Both the position numbers and the translations under genes were made by a program. Source: Pseudomonadota bacterium (lineage in GTDB: Bacteria; Pseudomonadota; Gammaproteobacteria; Steroidobacterales; Woeseiaceae). From it: a stretch of 47,375 bases of DNA. How positions within the stretch are numbered: the first letter of the stretch is position 1; each line of letters opens with the position of its first letter. Shown here piece by piece: positions 35,796 through 44,907 of this stretch. The notes beneath the pieces were generated by a model. It made no database searches, was not told the origin of the DNA, and saw only the letters and a program-made list of their open reading frames with translations. The stretch covers positions 1-47,375 of the forward strand of contig JACZWL010000024.1 of NCBI GenBank assembly GCA_022572185.1. The letters are read 5' to 3'.

Positions 35796-36595
35796 TGGAC
35801 CTGGAACTGAACAACAAGACAGCCATCGTAACCGGCGGTGCATCGAACATCGGCAAGGCCATCGCCGAAGGTTTTGCCGCAGAGGGTGCCAATGTCGTGG
35901 TCGCGGACATCGACAAAAAACAGGCCGAACGAGTCGTAAAAGAACTCAACAAAATGGGCAATGGCGATGCAATATTCTTTGAGACCGATGTTACTGACGC
36001 GACTCAGGTTGAACAATTGGCGGCACAGACACTGGAGCGCTTCGGACAGATCGATATCCTCGTGAACAATGCCGGCTGGACAGCGAACGACCTTTTTCTG
36101 AACAAGCCTGTCAGCGATTTCGAGCGCGAGATCGCCATCAACTTGTGGGGGCCGATAAACTGCATCAGGGCCGTCGCGCCATCGATGATCGACCGCTCCT
36201 ACGGCAAAATCATAACGATAGGATCCGATGCAGGTCGGGTCGGCGAATATAACGAAGCCGTATACAGTGCCTGCAAAGGTGGTGTCATCTCCTTGAGCAA
36301 GGCACTCGCGCGCGAATTCGGCAAATATAATCTGAACGTCAACGTGGTGTGTCCGGGGCTGACCCTGCCCGAAAGTGCTGACGATGCGGGCGCCGAGAGT
36401 CTCTGGCACGAGGGCAGTCACCAGAGCCGGATATTCCAGGACGATGCGGTGCTGGCCAAAGTCGTGCGTCGCTATCCGCTGAGGCGACATGGCGTACCGA
36501 ACGACATTGTGCCACTCGTGCTGTTACTGGCGTCGGACAAATCGTCCTACACCACGGGCCAGGTCGTCAGCGTCAGTGGCGGTTACGCGATGTAA
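35795..36595 (+). CDS. short-chain dehydrogenase, BadH-like
   Basis: A 266-residue SDR. The cofactor motif GGASNIGKA, the NNAGW motif, the catalytic Ser in ITIGSDAGRVG and the YxxxK in AVYSACKGG are present, and the end TGQVVSVSGGYAM is typical. From memory it resembles BadH (2-hydroxycyclohexanecarboxyl-CoA dehydrogenase) more than FabG: DILVNNAGW, SDAxRVG, EAVYxACKGG and NVVCPG are shared. It could oxidise a cyclic or branched 3-hydroxyacyl-CoA. It shares a base with the preceding crotonase stop and lies 8 bases before the ligase gene. Confidence 0.85.
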   Translation: MDLELNNKTAIVTGGASNIGKAIAEGFAAEGANVVVADIDKKQAERVVKELNKMGNGDAIFFETDVTDATQVEQLAAQTLERFGQIDILVNNAGWTANDLFLNKPVSDFEREIAINLWGPINCIRAVAPSMIDRSYGKIITIGSDAGRVGEYNEAVYSACKGGVISLSKALAREFGKYNLNVNVVCPGLTLPESADDAGAESLWHEGSHQSRIFQDDAVLAKVVRRYPLRRHGVPNDIVPLVLLLASDKSSYTTGQVVSVSGGYAM

Positions 36596-36603
36596 GGCCA
36601 TCC

Positions 36604-38250
36604 ATGAATCAACAGCCACCGAAATTATGTGATTCGTACCGTGCACAAGGTTACTGGACGGATCGGCTGCTGACGGATTTTTTGGAAAGTGCCGTCGAAC
36701 GTTCGCCCAACAAGATCGCCGTCGTGGACGAACGTTTCGATCCCATCAGCTACGCGAACCTCGCTAAAGAGATATCCCGCCTCGCCGCTGCATTGCAGGC
36801 ACACGGCATCGGCCGCGGCGACAAGTTCATCATTGCACTGCCGAACTGGCAGCACGTTACGATCTTCATGCTCGCCCTCGGTTACCTCGGTGCAGTGTCC
36901 GTGCACATGCCGATCGCGGGCAGGGAACATGAATTTGGCGGCGTGCTGAAAGTAAGCAACGCCAAAGGCATCGTCGTGGCTGGCGAGTTTCGGGGCTTCA
37001 GCTTTGTCGAAATGATCGATGGCATTGTCGACGACTTTCCGTCTCTGACGACCCGGATTACCGTGGGATCGAACCAGGATGACCCCGGGTGGACGGGGTA
37101 TGACCGCCTGCTGGCCGAAGCGCCATCCGATGCACCGCAAGCCGGCGAGCCGGTCACGCCTTCGGACCTCATGTTCCTGTTGTTTACCTCAGGATCGTCC
37201 GGTGAGCCGAAGGGCGTCATGCACAGCTCGAACACGCTCACCGCGATGAATGCCGGGGTGGCGCCGATATATGATCTCGGACCCGACGATGTGATATTCA
37301 CCGCCGCCCCGCTCGGTTTCTCGGGCGGTCTGGTACACGGCGTGCGGCTGGCACTGTTTCTCGGCTCGACAGTAGTGCTACTGGAATCGTGGGATGCGGA
37401 TCGTGCCCTGGAGTTGATGGCACGAGAAAAAGCCGCCTATTGCATATTGACCCCAACGTTGCTGCGCGACCTGCTCGACAGCACGGTATTTCCCAAATAT
37501 GCCGATCAATTGGCGCTGCGGGTCATCCTTTGCGGCGGTGCTTATGTGCCCGAAGACCTGCTGCGGCTGGCCCGTAAGAAGCTGCCTGCTACGCTGACCT
37601 CGGTCATCTGGGGCATGACCGAAGGCATAGGCAGCGGATGCCCGCCCGACACGCCGAAGGAAAAATTAGTGACGACAGATGGCCGGCCCTTTCTCGGCAC
37701 ACAGCTTAAAGTGCTGAGGGAAGACGACACCGAAGCCCCACCAGGAGAGGAAGGTGCCCTCGTGATGCGTGGCCCGCAGCGATTTCTTGGCTACTTCAAT
37801 CGCCCTGATCTGGACCAAGAGATGTTCCTCGAGGATGGCTGGTTCCGAACCGGAGACATCGCGTCGCTCGACGAGGAAGGCTATCTGAAAATCACCGGGC
37901 GGCAGAAAGAAATTATCATTCGCGGCGGCGCCAATATATCGGTGGCAGAAATCGAGGCAAAGCTTATCGGCGACCCGAGAATAGAGCAGCTTGCGATCGT
38001 CGACGTACCCGATGAGCGCCTCGGCGAGCGCTTGTGCGCTTGCGTGGTTCCGAAGAACGCGGATGTCAAGCTGACGCTCGACGACATAACAGAAATCGCC
38101 AGTCGGCAGGGCCTTGCCAAGTACAAGTGGCCGGAATACCTGGAGATTATGGATGCGCTACCCTTGAGCCCAGCCGGAAAAATCAAACGACCGGCCCTGA
38201 AGGAATTTGTATTGAGCAGAATTGAGTCAAGGGATGCCGGTCATGGCTGA
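36604..38250 (+). CDS. AMP-forming acyl-CoA synthetase, cyclohexanecarboxylate-CoA-ligase-like
   Basis: A 548-residue ANL-superfamily ligase. The P-loop-like motif is LFTSGSSGEPKGVMHS. GMTEGIGSG (A5-type), GWFRTGDIASLDEEGYLKITGR and IIRGGANISVAEIE mark the hinge and C-terminal domain, and the catalytic Lys is in LSPAGKIKR. The N-terminus (YRAQGYWTDRLLTDFLE) is of the AliA/cyclohexanecarboxylate-CoA-ligase and aryl-acid ligase type. It presumably activates the pathway's carboxylic acid. The last codons overlap the next crotonase by 8 bases. Confidence 0.87.
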   Translation: MNQQPPKLCDSYRAQGYWTDRLLTDFLESAVERSPNKIAVVDERFDPISYANLAKEISRLAAALQAHGIGRGDKFIIALPNWQHVTIFMLALGYLGAVSVHMPIAGREHEFGGVLKVSNAKGIVVAGEFRGFSFVEMIDGIVDDFPSLTTRITVGSNQDDPGWTGYDRLLAEAPSDAPQAGEPVTPSDLMFLLFTSGSSGEPKGVMHSSNTLTAMNAGVAPIYDLGPDDVIFTAAPLGFSGGLVHGVRLALFLGSTVVLLESWDADRALELMAREKAAYCILTPTLLRDLLDSTVFPKYADQLALRVILCGGAYVPEDLLRLARKKLPATLTSVIWGMTEGIGSGCPPDTPKEKLVTTDGRPFLGTQLKVLREDDTEAPPGEEGALVMRGPQRFLGYFNRPDLDQEMFLEDGWFRTGDIASLDEEGYLKITGRQKEIIIRGGANISVAEIEAKLIGDPRIEQLAIVDVPDERLGERLCACVVPKNADVKLTLDDITEIASRQGLAKYKWPEYLEIMDALPLSPAGKIKRPALKEFVLSRIESRDAGHG

Positions 38251-38995
38251 TAATGCCCGGGTTTTCATCACGACTAACGCCGACGTATGCGAGCTCGTGC
38301 TCGATAACCCGGGCCGCAAGAACGCACTTTCCCTGGCCTTGCTGGCTGATCTCAACGAAAAGCTTGCCATTGCATTAGATAACGACGCACGTGCCGTCAT
38401 TCTAAGCGGTTCCGGAGATGTATTCAGCGCCGGTGCGGATTTCGCAGACCTCACCGGAACAATCGATGACCTGGCGATGGACGACGCGATCGAGAAGGCC
38501 GTAATCCAGATCCGCGATATGCCGGCTCCCGTTATTGCAGCAATCGAGGGACCTTGCATGGGTGGTGCCGTCGATATCGCGCTGGCCTGCGACTTTCTGG
38601 TTGCATCCAAAGATGCTTTTTTTGAGGTGCCGGCTGCTCGCCTGGCGCTTCTTTACAATCCCGAGGCCGTGAGGCGCTGGCGTGCCCGCCTGAGCGGCCT
38701 GACACTGCGACGCATGTTAATTCTCGGTGAACGATTCACGGCAGCCGAGGCGCTTCAAGCCGGTGTCGTTTCACACCTTGCAGCTGAAGGCTCCGCGCTG
38801 GAAAAATCACGCGAGCTTGCAGGCCGTGCCGCTAAATGCAGTCGCGATGCTGTCGCTGCCACCAAGGGCCTGCTCGTCGCGCTCGAGGCCGGCGAAACGG
38901 ACCTGGCACGCTGGGAGAAAATCCGTGAGCAAATACTCGACTCACCCGAGCGTCGCGAGTCCGTTGCCCGCGCAAGGGATTCGACAGACAAATAG
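38243..38995 (+). CDS. divergent crotonase-family protein without hydratase glutamates
   Basis: A 250-residue crotonase-fold protein. The N-terminal LDNPGRKNALSLALLADL and FSAGADFADL oxyanion region are normal. At the first catalytic position GGAVDIALACD has Asp where hydratases have Glu, and at the second EVPAARLALLYNP lacks the usual PE. It therefore is unlikely to be a standard enoyl-CoA hydratase; isomerase, hydrolase, decarboxylase or ring-cleavage activity is possible. I chose ATG 38243 with AAGGGA at 38229-38234 upstream; ATG 38234 and TTG 38222 are earlier in-frame options. It is last in the plus-strand run. Confidence 0.8.
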   Translation: MADNARVFITTNADVCELVLDNPGRKNALSLALLADLNEKLAIALDNDARAVILSGSGDVFSAGADFADLTGTIDDLAMDDAIEKAVIQIRDMPAPVIAAIEGPCMGGAVDIALACDFLVASKDAFFEVPAARLALLYNPEAVRRWRARLSGLTLRRMLILGERFTAAEALQAGVVSHLAAEGSALEKSRELAGRAAKCSRDAVAATKGLLVALEAGETDLARWEKIREQILDSPERRESVARARDSTDK

Positions 38996-39327
38996 CTGTA
39001 AGGGCTGCAGGTTCCCGGCATGAGGGTCGGATGGGCGGACTCCTGCTGATGGGGACATCGTGATACTGTCGAAAGCATCTACCGGCTACCCAACAAAGTG
39101 ACGCAAATCTCGCGTGACAATAATGTTACGCAAGGGAGCCCGATTTCTTACGTTTACCTGCTCCCTCAAATGGATTTTAATTACCGATGTATGCGCCTTA
39201 TGGCTGGATTGCCAATAATGAGCGGAACGAGTCGCTCGAGACATAAAAGTCAGCCAAACGGAGTAGAATTGTCGGTAGCAGAGGCCGGTTGATCTTTATT
39301 TAATTCCTGACGGGGGAGCTAAAAGTG
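38996..39327. other. 332-base intergenic region before the TonB-dependent receptor
   Basis: No gene is supported. It contains two dyads: GCGTGACA/TGTTACGC (39112-39131, one mismatch) and a perfect 7-base hairpin AGGGAGC (39133-39139) with GCTCCCT (39160-39166) around a 20-base loop. The receptor's ribosome-binding site GGGGGAG lies at its end. Promoter boxes could not be assigned with confidence. Confidence 0.5.
39112..39131. promoter_or_regulatory. near-perfect palindrome upstream of receptor gene, possible operator
   Basis: GCGTGACA and TGTTACGC pair at 7 of 8 positions around a 4-base ATAA centre. The dyad is about 200 bases before the receptor start and about 115 bases after the crotonase stop. 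Its compact form resembles a repressor or activator site. No adjacent regulator gene exists to match it with. Confidence 0.35.
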
Positions 39328-41808
39328 ATGGCTAAGACCACTAAGCAGCGGGACCGTGAACCGCAACCGCGCCGCAGCGCTGTATCGCATGCGGTAAAAA
39401 CCCATATTCAATCCAGACGAAACCAGTACCTGGCAGCCGCCGTCGTTTCGGGCGCGCTGGCCATGCCGCAGCAGGCACCGGCCCAGGACCTGGTGCTTGA
39501 GGAAGTAATTGTAACCGCCCAGAAGCGGTCGCAGAACTTGCAGGATGTCCCCATTAGTATAACGGCGTTAGATTCCGGCGCACTCGAAGAGCTGGGGATA
39601 ACCAACTTTGAAGAATATATCAACATGCTGCCAAACGTGTCCTACAAAGCTGTCGGGCCAAGTACGGCAACCATCTACATGCGCGGTGCCTCTGATGGCG
39701 GTGATGGAAACGCGTCCGGGTCACAGCCCAGTGTCGGGATGTATCTTGATGAGGCGCCGCTAACGGCGATCGCAGCGAATGTCGATGTTCATATCTATGA
39801 TATCGAACGCATCGAGGCCCTGGCCGGCCCGCAGGGAACCTTATATGGCGCCAGTAACCAGTCCGGCACCCTGCGCATCATTACCAACAAACCTGATTCG
39901 AGCGAATTTTCTGCCGGTTTCGATGTCGGCGGTGCCAGCACTGATGGTGGTGCGGGCAGTTATTCAATCGAAGGTTTTGTCAATGCTCCGTTGAGCGATA
40001 AGGCAGCTATTCGGCTGGTCGCGTGGAATATAGAGGATGGTGGTTGGATTGATAATGTCCCGGGTACGCGAACGTATGTTTTGGACAGTGGTGCAACGGC
40101 TACGTTAACCAATGACAGTTTGGTCGGTAACGATCAAAACGAACTCACTAAAAGCGGCTTACGTGCTGCACTGAAAGTGGATCTGAATGATACCTGGACA
40201 GCTACCTTCGGCGTGCTTTACCAGACACAGGATACAGACGGTACCTGGGATCACGATCCGGGACCGCTTAATCCCGATACGGGTATCATCTACGCCAGGT
40301 TTGATCCAGGCGGAACCCGAGACATTGGTGTTCATGTGCCAGCGGGTGAACAGAAAATCCAGCGTTTTAACGCGGACTCCAGTGATGAAGACTTGATCCT
40401 GGGCTCCTGGACGCTCGAGGGTGAAGTTGGCAACGCCAACTTAATTTACGCGGGATCTTATATGGACCGCGATGTGGAATACCAGGCGGATTACAGCGCC
40501 TATGGTGTATACCAGTACTTCGTGCCCTACTATGTCTGTGAATATACTTCGTATCTCGGCGTGCCCAGACCCAACGCTATTCCCTGTACTACTCTCAACG
40601 AGTTCTATACGGAAGATAATAATTACGAGCGCCAGACCCACGAGTTGCGCCTCGCATCATTGGGCGAAAGCCGCCTGCACTATACGGTCGGCGCATACTT
40701 TACTGAAATCACCCATACCTACCTACAGCAATGGCACCAGCCCGGCATGTCCCCGGCCCTTGAAGTGGGTGGGGGAGCTAACGTTTTTTTCAGGACCGAT
40801 CAGGAGCGTACTGATCAGCAAACCGCCGTATTTGGCGAATTGACGTATGACCTGACTGATTCCTTCAGTATTAGCGGCGGGCTTCGATATTTCTGGAATG
40901 ACTCAGAATTGGTGGGTGTTGTAGGTTGGGGACCAGGACAGGACTTTGGGACAGGTCAGTCCGATAGGGATACACCAGTCAATCTGACGATCGATGACAA
41001 TGACATTATTTTAAAAGGGAATGCCACCTGGAGATTGACGGATAATCATTTGGTCTACTTGACCTACTCGGAGGGCTATCGACCCTCCGGTATAAACCGG
41101 GATCCGGGCCTTATCGCTACAGCAGGTACTCAGACCTGGATTCCAGATACAGTTACAAATTATGAGTTTGGCTGGAAAACAACCTTGCTGGATGGGCGGA
41201 TGCGCTTTAATGGCGCAGTCTTTTTTGCGGACTGGGATGATATTCAATATACCGTTTATGATTTCGATTTATCGGCTTGCTGCGGCAACGTATACAATCT
41301 TAGCACCGCAGAAATGAAAGGGGTCGAAGCTTATACCACTGTCCTGATCTCGGAGGGATGGTCAATTTCCGGAGCTATAGCCTACGTTGATGCAGAAACT
41401 ACGGCTGATTTTGTCATACCCAGTGGACTTCTGTCGGTTCAGTCCGGAACGAAGTTGCCGAATATCCCCGAGGTTAAGGGTAACGTGTCGACTCGATTTG
41501 AGTTTGGCCTGGGAAATCTGAATGCCTATGGGCAAATAACTGCCCAATATACTGGCAGTAGCTTCAATCAAATTACGACGGGTGATCTGTCAGGCCTGAA
41601 ACATTGGGATCTCAGACGAAAGCAGGACAGCTATGTTAATGTAAACCTCAGAGCTGGTATTGATCAGGACGAATGGGGCGTGGACCTGTATGTTAATAAC
41701 GTCACCGACGAAGTTGCTGAATTGTTCATTCAGGCGAGGCCGTACGAACAATCGATTACCACCAATCGGCCTCTTACGTTTGGAGCGAGGCTCTGGATGC
41801 GCTTCTAA
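39328..41808 (+). CDS. TonB-dependent outer-membrane receptor
   Basis: An 826-residue receptor. A long basic N-terminus leads to a signal-like stretch (YLAAAVVSGALAMPQQAPAQ). The plug domain begins with LEEVIVTAQKRSQNLQDVPISI and continues YIRGASD-like (TIYMRGASDGGDGN), VGMYLDEAPLT and IERIEALAGPQGTLYGAS. The rest is a 22-strand-type barrel ending TFGARLWMRF with a terminal Phe. This is the oxidative-catabolism subtype common in marine Gammaproteobacteria and sphingomonads, which import hydrophobic compounds, glycans or siderophores with TonB energy. The start is ATG 39328 (GTG 39325 also possible) after GGGGGAG. The ligand is unknown; it may serve the preceding catabolic cluster. Confidence 0.9.
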   Translation: MAKTTKQRDREPQPRRSAVSHAVKTHIQSRRNQYLAAAVVSGALAMPQQAPAQDLVLEEVIVTAQKRSQNLQDVPISITALDSGALEELGITNFEEYINMLPNVSYKAVGPSTATIYMRGASDGGDGNASGSQPSVGMYLDEAPLTAIAANVDVHIYDIERIEALAGPQGTLYGASNQSGTLRIITNKPDSSEFSAGFDVGGASTDGGAGSYSIEGFVNAPLSDKAAIRLVAWNIEDGGWIDNVPGTRTYVLDSGATATLTNDSLVGNDQNELTKSGLRAALKVDLNDTWTATFGVLYQTQDTDGTWDHDPGPLNPDTGIIYARFDPGGTRDIGVHVPAGEQKIQRFNADSSDEDLILGSWTLEGEVGNANLIYAGSYMDRDVEYQADYSAYGVYQYFVPYYVCEYTSYLGVPRPNAIPCTTLNEFYTEDNNYERQTHELRLASLGESRLHYTVGAYFTEITHTYLQQWHQPGMSPALEVGGGANVFFRTDQERTDQQTAVFGELTYDLTDSFSISGGLRYFWNDSELVGVVGWGPGQDFGTGQSDRDTPVNLTIDDNDIILKGNATWRLTDNHLVYLTYSEGYRPSGINRDPGLIATAGTQTWIPDTVTNYEFGWKTTLLDGRMRFNGAVFFADWDDIQYTVYDFDLSACCGNVYNLSTAEMKGVEAYTTVLISEGWSISGAIAYVDAETTADFVIPSGLLSVQSGTKLPNIPEVKGNVSTRFEFGLGNLNAYGQITAQYTGSSFNQITTGDLSGLKHWDLRRKQDSYVNVNLRAGIDQDEWGVDLYVNNVTDEVAELFIQARPYEQSITTNRPLTFGARLWMRF

Positions 41809-41828
41809 CTCTGATTGAATTTTGTAAG

Positions 41829-41868
41829 AAAAAGGGGGGGTGACATTCGTCACCCCCCTTTGTTTTGT
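41829..41868 (+). terminator. strong rho-independent terminator after the receptor gene
   Basis: A G/C-rich hairpin: AAAGGGGGGGTGAC at 41831-41844, loop ATTC, and GTCACCCCCCTTT at 41849-41861, with one extra G on the left arm. It is followed by TGTTTTGTT. It lies 20 bases after the receptor stop and should end its transcript, so the sulfotransferase gene has its own promoter. Confidence 0.9.
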
Positions 41869-41960
41869 TACGGGAAGGACATACAAGACCAGTTTGTCGG
41901 ATGATGTATTAACATAGAATGTCCCTTTACCGCACTTGCCAACGCCAAACACCACAAAAT

Positions 41961-43976
41961 ATGAACGCGAAGACAGATCAAAATACCGGCGATCTCAAGA
42001 TGGCAGTCTCGAACGCTATGCGATTGCTGAGCGAGGGGCAGTCTGAACTTGCCAGGGAACAAGCGGAAGAAATACTGCACCAGTTTCCTGATGAGGTGAA
42101 CAGCCAATTTGTCGTGGCTGTCGCCACGCGGGATCGGGGAAACAGCGAAGAAGCCGTGGAAGAATTGCAGACACTTATCCGGCGGGTACCGGATTTTGCA
42201 CTGGCGCACCAGGAACTGGGCTTCGCGCTTGCGGAGTCCGGTCAGACTGCGGAAGCCATCGACTCTCTTCGACAGGCAGTCAGCATCGAATTCAAAATGC
42301 CGGCTGCCTGGAAACTCATGGGAGAGCTTTACCTTATTGATGAGGATGAGGAATCCGCGAGTGAGGCAATCAATCAGTACGTGCTGGCCTCGTCAGACAG
42401 TCCTGGGTTGCACGCCGCTGTTAAGCTGTTCAAGGCCGGCAAAATCGGCAAGGCAGAACGATTATGCCGAAAGTTTCTGTTTGAAAATCCATCGAACGTC
42501 AACGCGATTCGACTACTGGCCGACATCGGTGTCAAAGTCGGCGTATTGGACGATGCGGAAAATCTACTCGAACGCTGCCTCGAACTTGCACCGGATTTTC
42601 ATCTGGCGCGCCTGAATTACACAACAGTCCTTAGCAAACGGGAAAAGCTTAAGAAAGCGCTTGAACAGGCAGATTACTTACTGGAAGTACAGCCGCAAAG
42701 GAAATTCAACTTCTTGCTGCTTCGCGCTTCGATTCTCGTGAAAATGGGCGACTATGACGGTGCTTTGACCTGTTACGAGTATCTGCTATCCAACTACCCG
42801 CCACGAGCAATGGTAACACTCAGTTATGCGCACGCATTGAAAACGGTCGGCCAACAAGAGAACGCAATTAGAGCGTACCGTCGAACAATTGATCTTAAAC
42901 CCAGTTTCGGCGACGCTTACTGGAGTCTTGCCAATTTAAAAACGTTTCGGTTTGAGGATGACGAGATAGACGCGATGCGCGCCGAAATCGACAAGGACAC
43001 GGTAACGCAGGAAGATCATTTTCATCTTTGCTTTGCGTTGGGCAAGGCCCTGGAAGACCGCAAGCAATTCGATGAATCGTTTAGTTATTATCAACTCGGC
43101 AACGACATAAAGGAGAAACTGGAAAAATACAATCGAGACAAAAACAAATCCGCCGCGCAACGAGTCAGCGAAGTGTGCACGGAGGAGTTGTTTTCTAGCA
43201 AAGCGAATCTCGGAAACCAGGCGCCCGATCCGATTTTTATCGTCGGTTTGCCGCGCTCAGGTTCGACACTACTGGAACAAATTCTGGCAAGCCACTCCCA
43301 AGTAGATGGGACCAAAGAACTCGTCGAAATACTATCGATTGTCAGACGGCTGAGCGGTAAGAAGAAGAAAACAGATGTGTCACGCTACCCTGAGCTGTTA
43401 GCAGAATTAAGCGCCAGTCAGCTCAAGGATCTGGGTCAGGAATATATTGATCGAACTCGCCTTCAAAGAGGCGACTGTGCATTTTTTATCGACAAAATGC
43501 CGAATAACTTCCTGCACGTTGGCTTGATCCATTTGATACTGCCCAATGCCAAGATAATCGATGCTCGACGGCACCCGATGGCAGCCTGCTTCAGTGGTTT
43601 CACACAACTTTTTGCCAGTGGCCAGCGCTTCACTTATGGCCTTACCAATATCGGTAGTTATTATCGCGATTATGTAGGCGTCATGGACCATTGGGGTCTC
43701 GTATTACCTGGTCGGGTCCTCCTGGTTCAGTACGAGGACGTCGTCGCTGATACAGAGATCCAGGTCAGAAGAATCCTGGACTACTGCGATTTGCCGTTCG
43801 AAGAAGCCTGTCTGCAGTTCCATCAAACCGAACGTGCCGTCCGGACCGCAAGCTCTGAACAGGTTCGTCAGCCGATCTACACCGGCGCGTTGGAGCACTG
43901 GCGGAATTACGAAAAGCATCTAGACGAACTCAAGAACGCCCTTGGGCCAGTACTTGACAGGTATCCACCGGACTAG
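41961..43976 (+). CDS. TPR-repeat sulfotransferase
   Basis: About 671 residues. The N-terminal 400 residues consist of tetratricopeptide-type helical repeats (ALAHQELGFALAESGQTAEAI, KAERLCRKFLFENPSNVNA, ENAIRAYRRTIDLKPSFGDAYWSL). A sulfotransferase domain follows from about residue 425 with the PAPS-binding 5' loop FIVGLPRSGSTLLEQIL, DKMPNNFLHVGLI, ARRHPMAACFSGF (3'-phosphate region) and VQYEDVV. Such proteins are a common partner of TonB-dependent receptors in marine bacteria. The acceptor is unknown. I chose ATG 41961 (MNAKTDQN) over 41919 because the latter begins in sequence without similarity. Confidence 0.85.
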   Translation: MNAKTDQNTGDLKMAVSNAMRLLSEGQSELAREQAEEILHQFPDEVNSQFVVAVATRDRGNSEEAVEELQTLIRRVPDFALAHQELGFALAESGQTAEAIDSLRQAVSIEFKMPAAWKLMGELYLIDEDEESASEAINQYVLASSDSPGLHAAVKLFKAGKIGKAERLCRKFLFENPSNVNAIRLLADIGVKVGVLDDAENLLERCLELAPDFHLARLNYTTVLSKREKLKKALEQADYLLEVQPQRKFNFLLLRASILVKMGDYDGALTCYEYLLSNYPPRAMVTLSYAHALKTVGQQENAIRAYRRTIDLKPSFGDAYWSLANLKTFRFEDDEIDAMRAEIDKDTVTQEDHFHLCFALGKALEDRKQFDESFSYYQLGNDIKEKLEKYNRDKNKSAAQRVSEVCTEELFSSKANLGNQAPDPIFIVGLPRSGSTLLEQILASHSQVDGTKELVEILSIVRRLSGKKKKTDVSRYPELLAELSASQLKDLGQEYIDRTRLQRGDCAFFIDKMPNNFLHVGLIHLILPNAKIIDARRHPMAACFSGFTQLFASGQRFTYGLTNIGSYYRDYVGVMDHWGLVLPGRVLLVQYEDVVADTEIQVRRILDYCDLPFEEACLQFHQTERAVRTASSEQVRQPIYTGALEHWRNYEKHLDELKNALGPVLDRYPPD

Positions 43977-44377
43977 CCTGAAGTGATGCTGAAGCAGCTT
44001 GAAATGATCGTCGGTACGTTCCGATCAGGCGCCTGCAACCATTATTTATCGCGGGTATCGATCGGTCTCAGCGGGCAAATGTGAAAGCTTACCTTATATA
44101 CAATCGAGCCACTCGGCGTATGTCACCCAAAAATCCACACAGAGCATTGTTCTTCTTCCTGTCCTTGGCGAATTGATATTCATGCCGCCATGGACAAGCT
44201 GTCAGACGCTCAACCGATGCGCTTTTTTCAGGCCTTCCAGTTTCGCAGTCTTCGTTTCGATCGTCCAGGTCTCATAGACTGGCGGTCGACTCGACTCCAG
44301 CCTCTCGGCCACTTTGCCCGCCGGATTACAATTTCACAATAGATAAAAACGTGTACCCCATTAGGAATAAAATGCTC
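43977..44377. other. 401-base gap between sulfotransferase and toxin gene
   Basis: No full gene is supported. On the minus strand a 36-codon stretch from GTG 44312 to TGA 44202 (KVAERLESSRPP, KLEGLKKAHRL) looks coding-like, but has no good ribosome-binding site and stops lie just before it. It may be a remnant of a plasmid or accessory gene. Confidence 0.4.
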
Positions 44378-44665
44378 CTATTCAAAAATATCCGGCCATT
44401 TTCTTGACGTGTGGTACACGCTCAGAATCTGTATCTCTTTCTTTTTGATGCGATAGGGCACGATGTATGGCAGACCATATACAACCAATTCGTAGGTGCC
44501 GCGCACACGCCCCGTTCGACCGATCTTCGGATGCTCTTCGAGTTGATTGACAGCAACCCGTATCCGTTGAGCAACTTCAAGAGCTACCTGCGGTTTGTCC
44601 TTGGCGATATAGTCCTGAATACTCTCCAGCGCACGTGCTGCTGGTTTGGTCCAACGAATACGCAC
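44378..44665 (-). CDS. RelE/ParE-family toxin
   Basis: A 95-residue ParE/RelE-fold toxin. MRIRWTKPAARALESIQDYIAKD, the Arg/Gly segment HPKIGRTGRVRGTYELVVYGLPYIVPYRI and ILSVYHTSRKWP are typical of the plasmid-stabilisation ParE group, which inhibits gyrase or, in RelE members, cleaves mRNA. The start lies 2 bases after the antitoxin stop, so the order is antitoxin then toxin, the usual one. The pair sits next to an IS element at the edge of accessory DNA. Confidence 0.87.
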   Translation of the reverse strand: MRIRWTKPAARALESIQDYIAKDKPQVALEVAQRIRVAVNQLEEHPKIGRTGRVRGTYELVVYGLPYIVPYRIKKKEIQILSVYHTSRKWPDIFE

Positions 44666-44667
44666 GA

Positions 44668-44907
44668 TCAGGCCTCTTTGTATTTATTGAATATCCTCTC
44701 CATCTCGACGTCACCGGCGAACCGGCCTGCATCGGCAGACTTGATCCCCTCTTTAACGCGTTCATCCTGCCACGCATGCAGTTCCAGAAGCTGGTCTATC
44801 GCCTGATTGACCAGGTAATTGCGTGATCTGTCCTGTTGTTTCGCAAGCTTGTCCAATTGCTTGACCTTTTTGCGGTCCGTCCGAACACTAAATGCCTCTG
44901 TGCCCAT
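44668..44907 (-). CDS. ribbon-helix-helix antitoxin (CopG/ParD-like)
   Basis: A 79-residue antitoxin. The N-terminus MGTEAFSVRTDRKKVKQLDKLAKQ followed by DRSRNYLVNQAIDQLL is the ribbon-helix-helix DNA-binding fold, which represses its own operon. The C-terminal part (WQDERVKEGIKSADAGRFAG) is the usual toxin-binding tail. I chose the ATG at 44907 because the ribbon strand begins there; an upstream ATG at 44931 adds eight residues. Confidence 0.85.
   Translation of the reverse strand: MGTEAFSVRTDRKKVKQLDKLAKQQDRSRNYLVNQAIDQLLELHAWQDERVKEGIKSADAGRFAGDVEMERIFNKYKEA

Noticed and set aside
44202-44312. A 36-codon minus-strand gene starting at GTG 44312
   Set aside because: It has some coding character but no convincing ribosome-binding site or known family; I mention it only in the gap entry.
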